Origin: Brachypodius melanocephalos
Lineage: Eukaryota > Chordata > Aves > Passeriformes > Pycnonotidae
Direction of reading: 5' to 3'
Assembly (NCBI GenBank): GCA_013398615.1
Contig: VZSR01003798.1
Coordinates: 11,199,606 to 11,263,605 of the forward strand
Length of the DNA stretch: 64,000 nt
The notes beneath the pieces are model-generated. The model was not told the DNA's origin, ran no database searches, and saw nothing but the letters and a program-made list of their open reading frames with translations. Below, piece by piece: positions 50,516 to 61,273 of the stretch (positions are counted from its first letter, which is position 1; the number at the start of each line of letters is the position of its first letter). The translations under genes and the position numbers were made by a program.

Positions 50516-51986
50516 CCTTGACACTGGCATTGTTGAAACAACCACTTGATCTATTAAATTTTTTGAGTAGCTCTTTAAATTATAAATAGTGCCCAGTTGT
50601 TTATTTCAAGTGCTTTCAGTACTCCAAATGTGGTTTAATTGTATTTGAAAACTGCCAAATATCAATGGAGATCAATCCCATCCCATTGATCTGTTTATGC
50701 AGTTAAACATGTAGAATATCAGATTCAGGCTCTAACATATTTAAATACTCCTCTATTGATCAGCTGCTGCCATGATCCAGCACAGATGACGGCATAGATG
50801 ATTACAGGAAACTGCCTGCTCTGGTTTGCTCAACTGATACTTCCATCTTTCAAAAGGCATCACAGAAAAACTGACCCACAGCTCAAAACCAGAGGGTGAG
50901 TCAAATGGATGCATGAGCTTCCCACATAAACATGTTTAATATCCATGGTAAGACTTTAGCATCTGATGTGGGGAAAAAACACATACTGAAAACCAAAGTA
51001 GACTAAAATCCTGCACGTTTCTGCCTTAATGGGCAAGAGACAAGCTAGGGACCTCAGATAATCTTTGTTCCCTCCCCAAAGAAGACAAATACCCTCCAGT
51101 GCTGCTTGTCCAGCTACAGGATAAAGGTCTAAACTCATGACGCAGAACTGTCTTCTTTAGAACATATGGCAGAAAAATGATGGTACTTCATTGGTTTGTG
51201 ATCCTGATTAGAGAGCTCTACAAGCAAAGGGAAATACTTTGCTTCAATCCAAACCACTTATGAACAGATTTTCTAGAACTAAGTAAATGTCCCTTTTATT
51301 TGTTAGCTATTTTGATTATCCATGAAAAGGCTGACCAGGAAACACTGACCTGTTGTATTGGTAGTTCAGAACTAACAGGGCACTGAGGGAGTGAATGTAT
51401 AAGGACAAAGTGTTTGTTCTCAATACCTTGTACTGATCAGGGACAGGTATCAGAGGAAAATCACTCCCTGGCCAGTGAGGCTTCAATGGAACAGTCAGTT
51501 CTGTGTTGGTATCTCTTCATAAGCAGAGGGGAAAGAACCTCACATATTCCTCAGACATCCAGAGAGCTAAATGAAAGCTGCAACAGGCAGAGAAACTTGA
51601 GGGTTTAGATCTTGGGAAAAGCAGAGGAGTGGGATGGATTAAAGAGCAAAATTGCTCTAAAGGATGGGCAGAGCCTTTCTGAGTAAGAAGGAAAAAGGAA
51701 ACTCGTTTATAGCTCCATAAAGTGCCCCATGCATGTGGCAATATTGGAGAGAGAGGAATGATGCAAGGAAGTGTGAGGAGTGTGGTCCTCCCAGTCCTAA
51801 GCATGGGGCCTAAGAAAAAACCCCAGCATTGCTGTGGATGAATGAGCAGAGTTCAGGCAGTTCAACAGCTCTTCATGAGAGCTGAATGCTTTATTTCTTG
51901 GGTTTCTTTTGAAATTCCAGCTAGCTGTGTAATACTATGGTGAGAGCAAAAAACAAACACATATAAATTGTTCTGTGATGTTTCAG
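50516..51986. other. Unique non-coding segment
   Basis: No gene or repeat recognised. Open frames are under 100 codons. Confidence 0.5.
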
Positions 51987-52052
51987 GTGAGTGAAATGCT
52001 TGGAATGCAACCACCCATCATTATTATTATTGTGCTTTGTCTGCTAGTTAAG
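51987..52052 (+). other. Candidate recursive-splicing exon, 66 bp (unproven)
   Basis: The sequence TTCTGTGATGTTTCAG|GTGAGTG is at once a splice acceptor and an immediately following near-perfect donor, the defining feature of recursive splice sites. Sixty-six bases later is a second strong donor, TTAAG|GTAAGAAA. In vertebrates, recursive sites of long neuronal genes are known to be followed by such an RS-exon defined by a downstream donor. The 66 bp are 22 open codons, with a hydrophobic stretch QPPIIIIIVLCLLV produced partly by an ATT repeat. It could instead be an ordinary cassette exon encoding a membrane segment, or chance. Confidence 0.28.
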
Positions 52053-55000
52053 GTAAGAAATTGTCCTTGTCAAGTTTTCTTCAAAACTGACCCTTGCTTC
52101 AAGCCTTAAGTAAACAGCCTTCTCTGGGAAAGCTGCACATGGTACTGCCATTATCAGAAAGGTACTTTTCCCTGAATTGTACACGAGACAGTGTTTGAAC
52201 AAAGTCTAAATGTTTTTAAACTTCTCTTCATAGTCCAAAATAAGACTTATCTAGTTTAAAGTAATTTACATACCTGTTATGACATCCTATTAACTGATCC
52301 TGAAATTAATTCATATCATACTTCAGATATGAAGTAAAATACTTTTTCATTATTAGAGAGATTTATTGTTTTGTTTACAACAAGGTTTTCTGACACTACT
52401 CCGTCTGCTTTAAACACAGGACTCCACTCCTGATGACTGTCTTTGGCAGGATTTAAATATCTTAGCAGCTGCTGAAAATTAATTTTATCACGGATACAAT
52501 ACCAAAAGTATTTTGCACATTAAAATATGAAAAAAGGAAAAGATTGTGTTGAGTTTAGATGATTTCCTTCTTATCAGGAGTCAAGCATTGCAGGCAATAC
52601 ACTGTTGGTAGCAACAACTTGAACCAGCACTCATCAATATTTCTAAATTACTAAGAAGAATCTAGTTAATCATTAGTTTCTTTACACCTTCTGGCAACCT
52701 TGCAAAGGTTGCTAGGAGTTAATATAAATCCCATAAAGTTCAAAAATGTCCTATGACTACTGGAACTTTGTGGGAAACACTAATAACCAACCTAGGGGTT
52801 GCACTCCAGAACGTTTGTTGAAGGTACCTTGGTATCTGCATGTGACTGACAGGGTGATGGATGATGATTGCCGGGCTGGCTTTGAACAAGCGTTCTTCCT
52901 CCAGCAAAGTCAAACAGACCTTGCAGAGGAAGTTACAGAATTTGCTTTCTGTTAAGGCAACCCAGAGATTAAAATCCATATGCCAAGACTTGAAAACTTG
53001 GAACCCAGCTTCAGGAGTGGATGATTCTTCTCAAAAGAATCTCCCTGGAGCTCTCCTGTCACTGCTGTACACTGGCTAAAGACTCTAATACCCCTGTGCT
53101 CACCGGCAGGGATGTCGCCAGCAGAGCCCAGCACAGCATTTAGAGGAGAGATGCTGCCCTATCCTGTCTGCCAGGGAAATGCTAAGTACCTGCCCAGGAT
53201 TGGTATAAATAACATTTGACTGTGTGTGCTCAGCAGATTCTTTGCTGAGAGCTTCAAAGCGGGCAGAGAGAGCAGTAAATGTTGTCTTTGTATGTGTGAA
53301 TTTGAACTGTTAAAATTCACCATTTATGTTTAAAGGCTTAACATTCACATGATCTCTCCTCTTAACACAGTCAGTACACACCATAGCATTTATTCATAAA
53401 TGCAAGCAGACTGTCATAGAAACTGGAAAAAATAAGGATGGAAGAGGGTAAAATATGCAGGAAGCTGTTCTATCCCCCTATGGCCTGAAATTTGCTCAGG
53501 GTATAATACATGTGATTAGCAACTGTCTGTCAACTAAAGGAAAAAAACTTGGGAAATTTAAGGAGGATATGGTTTTTACTGATGATGCAGTAGTCAAAAA
53601 TTAATTAAATATAAAAAGCAGCACTGTAAATTTCCGCCTGAAAGATGAAGTCTTTGAAGACAGGGAAAATAAGCGGTAAGATTCTTCTATCTTTTGTTTG
53701 TTGCCATGTTTGCTAAGACCTGCCTGATAATGAGTAAACATTTTAAATGTAAAGCCAAGTCTATCAATTGTATTGCTGTGGTCTGACCGTCAGGATCAAA
53801 ATGAGATACATTTATCTTTAAAATACCTCTAAGAGTGCTAAACATATGTGTTTATATAAAAGTATAGAGAAGTTTGATGAGGCAATAGTATTGATTATGA
53901 GTGTACTTGGGCTACTACACATAAAGATGGGTGTGCAATACACAGGTGCAGAGGGAAGAGTTAAGCATTGCCACAACCATTCTTTCTTTAGTCCTAGAGC
54001 TGACATTTCCTAACATAACTGCAGTTTTCATGTTCACTATTAAAATAGGACTCAATATGGAATTTATTCATTTGTAGTGGATACAAAGAAATGCCTACAC
54101 GTACACATGCTGTACATGTACACAAGGCTTGCCTCAAAATACCTTGCATTAAGTAAACCTGTTTTAGTGGGGCCACAGCAAATAAATGTGATGTTCTTTA
54201 TATAAATTTGCAACTTTAAATTTTCATGCATTTTAAAAACTTGGTAAATATTTTGATTTAATATCACTAATAGGAGATATTTTACACCTTCACATATAAG
54301 TTGCATAAACCAGACATTCATCATAAGCATGTATAATTTTGTCTCTTGGCCCGAGGATTTTCTGGATTTATGTGCAGGATAAACTGATATCTATTCACAC
54401 CCTGCATCCTTAAGATGCCACTCAGAACATCTCATAGTGGATTCACAGTTATTGCTGTTTCTTTAGGCTTCACTCTATTTATTTCAAAAACACACTGAAA
54501 CTTCTTAGGAGAAGGAAAATTACATTTAATCTCTCTATGACCAGGTATATGAATCAGTTTACCTGCATTTGTTCCATTAAAGAACTATAACAGCTTAGTT
54601 TCAAAAGGTCAGTAACTTCTGAAACACTTGATTTTTTTCTTGTCTGTAGCTGAGAAAGAGCAGAGACCACTCAATTCTCAGCAGTAAAGTGGTTCTCTCT
54701 ACCTAGCTAATTTCCCCACACAGTCTGTAGTTCACTGGTGACATATGTCCAATGCTTCCCCAGGTTTAAAAGAAAAGGAACTCACATTTTGCCAAAGAGC
54801 CAAGACCACAGAGATGAAATATAAGATAAAGTAGTAACACTGCAGTGGAGTGAACCCAAATGGGACCTTGATTTTTTTAAAGTGACATATTACGGACATA
54901 AACCTGAGTTGGAGAGATCAAATCTATATCAGCAGCAAGAGCTAAGCTCTCCAAAATTTAGCAAGGCTCAGATCTCCTGGCTGGGCTTGCTCCCAACCTT

Positions 55001-55715
55001 CTGTGAGACAAAAATGTAACAGGAAAGTCTAGCAAGAACATGTATTTTCAGCTCCATGATTTGACTAATATTGGTAGAGCACTTTCAAGCTTACTCATAT
55101 TGCATAGCATGCATTTCTCTTGAAGAGTATTCAATTCACTTTTATACTGCCTTTTATCACATTCAGGAATGCACAAATACTATGCTTTACATACATTCCA
55201 TCATCCCTTTGTTTATCTATCTGTAATAGCAATGTCCCTCGGAGAGTTTTCTGACAATAAAGACAACTGACAGAAGAAATGAAAGTAAGTTAGAGTGAAA
55301 AATTATTTTACCCTGCAGAAAACATGGGCATGTTCAAACACTTCCTATCAGGCATGGTCATCAGGAGTGTATTAGTTCTTGTAGGTCAAGAGCATGGAGA
55401 TTGCTCCATCATTTTATCAATTTATGTAATTTTCCATACCTGAGAATGTTATCTCACTCTAATTTACCAATACAGATACAGCATCTATTTCCACAGACAA
55501 CTTACAGTGAGTCACACCTGCTCATATAAATACATAGCTGTAGTACTAAAACCATGAAAAAAAATATAAATACCTCATAAGGAAAATAGATTAGTAGTTA
55601 ATTTTATAGTGTTGGGCTCAATAGACCAAGGTTGTCAGAGAAGCACAGTTATAGATTAGTTACGCCCATTTTTGTCCTATAAAATTTCAAGCATTTTATT
55701 TTTATTATTACTTAC
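52053..55715. other. Non-coding segment
   Basis: No gene recognised. It includes an inverted repeat at 52694-52712 (GCAACCTT / AAGGTTGC) next to an RFX-like GGTTGCTAGG. A minus-strand splice-flanked stretch at 53104-53167 is judged background. Confidence 0.5.
52694..52712. promoter_or_regulatory. Everted RFX-like half-sites
   Basis: Arms GCAACCTT and AAGGTTGC around a 3-base centre, the right arm continuing to GGTTGCTAGG, which resembles an RFX X-box half. The halves point away from each other, unlike a canonical X-box, so binding is uncertain. Confidence 0.15.
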
Positions 55716-55803
55716 TTTCTAAGGATAACTCCAGACACCCAGGTTTACTAGTGTGATTTCATTAGTAGAATTTCTTTAATTGGTAACATTTCAAGTGATA
55801 GCT
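55716..55803 (-). other. Candidate non-coding or poison exon, 88 bp, minus strand (unproven)
   Basis: On the minus strand a very strong acceptor tract (TCTATTCTCTTTCTGTTCTCAG) precedes this segment, and it ends AGAAA|GTAAGTAAT. All three frames contain stops, so if spliced it would belong to a lncRNA, an untranslated region or a poison exon. Best acceptor/donor pair by eye in the window. Confidence 0.27.
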
Positions 55804-56052
55804 CTGAGAACAGAAAGAGAATAGAAGTGCTCTTGCTGGGAAGGAAGTGTCTGAGGGCAGAGGAGGATGAAGTATTGCTGTTTTTTTCCTCTGGATGCCA
55901 CTGCAAAGTTTTAGCCATGGACTGCCACAGAGGACCTTATGATAGCTTTCACAAGAACAGTTCAATGCATTTCACTTAGTTGTCACATTTTTTGAAAAAC
56001 ACCGTTGTGCAATGGCAGTGGTGTGGAATAGAAGTTGAATTTCACTGTAGAG

Positions 56053-56156
56053 ATAGCTGCATTTCAGTGGTGGGTGAAGTGATCCCAGCAGACTTTGTAA
56101 AGCACTTTGGGATTCTTACAGATGAAAGGTGCTATATAAATGTCAGGTATTGTTAT
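56053..56156 (+). mobile_element. Ancient L3-like (CR1-clade) LINE tail
   Basis: The order TAGCTGCATTTCAGTGGTGGG, then TTTGTAAAGCACTTTGGGAT, then GATGAAAGGTGCTATATAAA, then TGTCAGGTATTGTTAT matches the tail I know from L3-type LINEs of amniotes (AAAGCGCTTTGGGATCC then GATGAAAGGCGCTATATAAATG). Ancient SINEs carrying an L3-derived tail are an alternative. The copy is only about 100 bp and diverged. The 118-codon frame across it (55980-56336) is not a gene. Confidence 0.55.
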
Positions 56157-59100
56157 ACACCACTTAGGAAAAATGTTCCCATTTATTCCTCTGGATTTAC
56201 TGTTGAGCATTTAGAGATAATTGTCATTGCTGATAATAACACTAAGAATAGTATCTTGAACTCTGCAGACTGTGCAGATTGTTCTGTAGCAGGAGGTCGC
56301 ATACTGATAAGAAGGAGGAATTTTTTGACAATGTGATTATAGAGAACAAGCTATTTTTCATATTATATGGTCAAAGTGCAACAGTCAGAGTTATTTACAT
56401 GGCTGCATCATTTACAGCCCAGGATTATTGAAAAGACTCAGCTGAAAGGTAAGCTGCTTTCATGATGATATTCAAAACAGCATAGTAAAACGGCTCTCTG
56501 TAGAAGGGTCATTTGTTTTACTGTATTACCTCTCTATACTTGTCTAAGTTCTACTCATTCATTTTATTAATAGATTTTATTTAAATGCATGACGGATGTT
56601 TCTAACAATGCTTACCCAAGCACTGATTAGAATTTGTTAGAGGGATTCCAGTGTTTATCCTAACACGAGCACCTTTAAATTTTGGTGTTTTGTTTAGGGT
56701 TGGGGGGCCACTTCTTTTTAGCATAACAGAGTTCCAAATGTAGTTCAGTATTGACTTTAACAGGAGCATAAAAGGCAGAAGGCTTTTGCCAGGTAGATGA
56801 GTAATTTCAGCAGTGCACTAACAGATCAAATGATCTTTATAGTACTGGAAAACAATCCTGCCCCAGCAATTCTCTCAACTGAGTAACACCTGAATATAAA
56901 GAAACTCACATTTCCCCTTCCTCTTCTGCTTCCCAGTCTCTCAGATTTCTGTCTTCCAGTTGGGATACCTCATTAACCTGCAGGCTCTATCCCTGCCTCA
57001 TTATCTTCTCCTGGACATCTGAGGAAGGCAGAAGTGAGGCTGTATTAACCCACTGATTGCTGCTGACCGAGTGATGCCCCTGAGCCCTTTTGGAAGCAGC
57101 TTTGGCTGAATAAAAGCTGCTGGAGGATGTGGTCCAGGACTGACTACTGGATAAGCATAGGAGTAATCTACAGTGGGGATTCCTTTTATTAAAACCTTGG
57201 CAAAACCTTTGTGTGGAAGGGAGCTGAGTCTATCTCTGAGGAAGGCGTGCAAGCTTCTCTGCTATTCCCAATGTCTTTCAGTACAGAAGCTGTAAAAGCG
57301 CTAAAATATATAGAACTACCTCCTCTCCTTCCTGCTAGCCAGCAAAGGCACTTTCCCAGCTAATCCAGAAAAATTACCCCCTAGAAAGACTAAATGCTAA
57401 AGAAAATTTAATGTTGCTGAGATTCCTTTTACAGTCCCATACCTTTATAAAAAATGCCACATGAGAGCTCAGTGCCCACATCAGCGTGGGTATCGTACCC
57501 AATATCTGCAGGATTCTTGTTATGGCTCTATGTATCCTATGCAAATTCCCCGGAATTCCCAGTCTTCCTAGAGTATTGACATTTACACCCACCTTTAGAG
57601 CACTGTTCAGAATTATCATAGAAGATCAGAGTGCAGCTTGGAGGCCAGTGTAATCATAATTTGACCATGCTGGTATATTTACTCTAGATAATAGAGTTTA
57701 TTTCTTCTTATTTTTCCTTTTTGCTGCTTTTGGTCTCTCCCTGTGGAAGTTTCACCACTGACTATCATGGGAGGAAGAAAAAACTCAAAACTTTGGAAAA
57801 AGTGCGTTAGATTTTTCTCACACACAAAGGAAAACCAGCCAAATAGCAGGACCAGAGATTAACTAGCATGTATAGGTTAAGGGGCGGGTAACACTGTTCC
57901 ATGGGCTAAGCAAAAATTTAACACCAATTATATGTGCTTAAAGGACTTATATAAGAGAAGGCATTTTTAAATAAAAAATCTAGAATGAAACCTGTAAGTA
58001 CTTATGCAGTTAGTCAGACATGTGACTTAAGATATGAGGAAAGACATTTCTAAAACCTCATACAGAAAAACCCACACAAAGCTTAAGGTTTACTCCAACA
58101 GTATCATAAATCCTCCTCAAACACAGGGTTACACAGGAGAAACCAAAAGCATGGAATGTCTTTGAAATATTGACTCTTTTCAAGTGAAGTAATATTCTTA
58201 AGTATTTAGTCAAATAAACATGTACACAGAGTAAGACACACGCTCATCATATGACTGGTGGTAGATCCATCTAACCCTTCCCAGAGATTTCTTTATGGAA
58301 ACCACCAAACAACCTCTATAATTTAATCACTGGCTGCTCCAATTGGCTGACTGCCTGTTAATTGCTTGGACAATACCCAAATTGTCAGACCAAAAGACCA
58401 CCCAGTGATTCATTGGGCTGTCACTTCATATAACCAAAGCAACAAATATAAGAAAGACTGCCTGAAATGAGTCTTTACTTGTGATGTCTTCTGATACTTT
58501 CTCAGTATCCAATCCATTAAAACTGTTCATCACCTTCTTTAAAAAGTTTGAAATGTTACTGCTGCAAATCTCGAATTCCTAAGGAGCAGTTATACTCCAA
58601 AGTGTTCCTGCAAAAATATCTCTAAGGAAAGCCTATTTGTTAGTTCTAAGAGTTTCTATATAGTATTACTCAAGCGATTTTGCTTCTTAAGCCTAGTAAG
58701 TTTGAGCAGGGATAATGAAAATCTACCAATATTTTTATTATGGAATTTTGCTTTTTAACTTAAAAAATGCCATGACCATCCTTTTATATATCCTTACAAA
58801 AGCACTCCAATGTACTACACAGAGATAACACTAATACAGTGACAGTTGTTTTAAGTTCCTAGGAGCTTTTAAAACATATTTTCATTATAGGTCCTGAATA
58901 ATCACCTCTAATATGAATTCTAAATGTATGCTTGGTTGCAATGCACAGAACTCTCCCATAACTACACCGAGTATATTAGCAGTGAGGTAGAGGGAAGGAA
59001 TACAGATATTTTTTATTACTTAAGCAGTGGCATAATTTTGAAAAAGTAAGGAAAAAAAAGTGGATTTGGGAGACCTTGAAGCAGCTTTTTGACAAATATC

Positions 59101-61246
59101 TGCTCAATGAAATGAAATCTAAGATTGATTTAATGGATGCTATGAAGTGAGAAGTAAAACCCATCAACTCTTCAAACTATATCCTAAAAGCAGCAAAAAT
59201 ATATTTGCTCACAGCATACATTAGTCTGGAAGACATTTAAGAAGAGGAGCACCTTTCCCATTACCTATGTCCAAGGCATTGTACTCAACAAGTGTAGGAG
59301 GAACAAAAGCTGGGTACCCCAGTGCTTTGATGCAACACATGTCCAGTTGCTGCTCTTTTCTCATCACTCATCTACTTTTATTGTTGTCACACATTTTATC
59401 AACCAAGAATTCCTGCTTTCCCTGTGTAAAAATCCTTTGCCTGAAGCAGTAGTTAAGGAGTGCTGTCACTCCAGGACATGTACCTTGACACCTGTACCAT
59501 GTTTTTGGTCACAGCCCCATCAAACATCAGAGGATTGTTTGGTCAGAGCCCATCCACTCAGTGCAATGGGAAGCTGTGACAGACCCTCCCATGTGGAATC
59601 CTGGCCTCTGCAGACTGCCTGACAAAGCTGGATGATCCCCTGGGCCAAGGGTTTCTATTTCACACAACACAGCAAGGGCATCGGAGGGATATCAGTTCCT
59701 GTTTCTCTCCCAGCTTCTGCAGAGGGTTAGAACAAACCTGCTCAAATCTGCAGCTGTGGCAGCTGGATGAGGGTGGCTCAGTGCCACAGTCTGCCCACTT
59801 TTCCAGCTACTTTAGCTGATCCTATAGTCAGTGTGGATTAAACCTCCACCCAATGCATCCTCAGATAGGATCCTGTGGAATGAGATCTGCTGTCCTTTGG
59901 ATATTTCATCTCCCCCTTCAGCTGCCACTGGTTTAGAGGTATTGAGGGAGGTAGTGCTGATCTACTCCGTATGACAGCTCAGTACAACACCGCTGTTTGC
60001 CCCCAGCATTTAGACAGTGTTTTCTAGTTCAAGGCACTGCCATCATTATGCTTGCTTGTGCTAGTTTTCCCTCCGTGCACAGTTACATGTGTAACACCTG
60101 CTTTTATCTCTGAGGGCCTTGAGATGATCCCACAAAGTCTCCCTGAGGTTTCAGCTGGTGCTGCAGAGACTAAGACTGTCAGACAGCTTTCATTCTGGGT
60201 CTCAGTTTTGTTGCTTCTCTTTCAAAATTTCTCTACTTCACCAAAGTAAATGACAGTGCCGACCAATTCTACACTACACAAATATAAAGATATGCAGATC
60301 CTCAAAATGGTTTTTTCTAGATAATTCATGATAATTTCTATAAAGCACTGCAGTTAGTAGAACCTGTAGCACAAAATCCTGCACTGTGTATCCCACTACC
60401 TTTATGTCTTTCCTCTTTGTATCTTTGACAAGGATGTCCACAGACAACATCTTTCCTGCCCAAGCTGCTGCTCATTCTGCAAGGAAATACAATTTTGAAC
60501 TTTCAAAAACATCCTGTGTGTCTTGCAACCTAGTGCAGTAGGAAGAATTCTAGAAATTTAATATACAGGGCAAAAAAGTCAAAACATAGAAAAAAATAAT
60601 AGTGGCGATTATATTGGTAACGACAGATTTGACTTACTGTCTTTCAAACATTGATATTACAAAGTTAAAAGCTTCTTTAGAGGCACATGTTACTGAACTG
60701 ATATCCATCTTTAAAGTAACCAGGCTTTCAGTTCAGTCTCAGCAATAATATTCTTAAACATGTTTTTTTCAAACAAACTCAAGAAAAAGCTGGAGTGAAT
60801 TTCAAGGCTTGAGTGCTGCTGCCATCTACATGGCAGGAAGACTATAAACCAAAACAAACAAAAAAAATCTGTATATTACATTTACTGGTCAGAGCTGTAA
60901 GTCTGCAGATCAGTGTGATGATAGAAAATACAGTTCCAAAACTGAACAGAATTTTTTACTACCCTGAGTTTCTGTGTGGAAAATTCGTGATGATTTAGGG
61001 TATGATTTCCCTGCATCTTTATTATCAAACAGATCTCACATTATTTGGATAAAATTTAAAAACAAATAAGGGAAATATCACTATTTTACTAGTTTTGGAT
61101 ATTGCTAATACTTTTCTGATGACTATTATGTTTTCAAATGCCAAAAAAAAAAAAAAAGAAAAAAAGAAAATCTGGCAGTTGATGTAAAACTGGAGGGACT
61201 AATGTACTTAATGAAACAACAAATACCACTTACATATACTACTTAC
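56157..61246. other. Long non-coding segment
   Basis: No gene recognised. The part 58310-58470 has SOX- and homeodomain-like cores and may be conserved. 59440-59960 is moderately GC-richer with no protein pattern. An A-rich tract lies at 61143-61170. Confidence 0.45.
61143..61170. repeat. Poly-A tract
   Basis: Fifteen A, G, then A runs broken by G. Low complexity. Confidence 0.9.
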
Positions 61247-61273
61247 CCCAGTGAGGCTATTTTTCACAACTGT
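61247..61273 (-). other. Candidate 27-bp microexon, minus strand (unproven)
   Basis: On the minus strand TTTTCCTCTTCAATACTCTCATAAG is a strong acceptor (long pyrimidine tract), and CTGGG|GTAAGTAG a strong donor 27 bp on. Nine codons, open in one frame only (TVVKNSLTG), frame-preserving. Size matches neuronal microexons (3-27 nt). Chance remains possible. Confidence 0.22.

Noticed and set aside
53104..53167. Minus-strand splice-flanked 64-bp stretch with one open frame
   Set aside because: Donor (CCG|GTGAGC) is weak at the exon side; treated as background.
55980..56336. 118-codon + strand frame
   Set aside because: Its centre is the L3-like LINE tail, so the frame is incidental.
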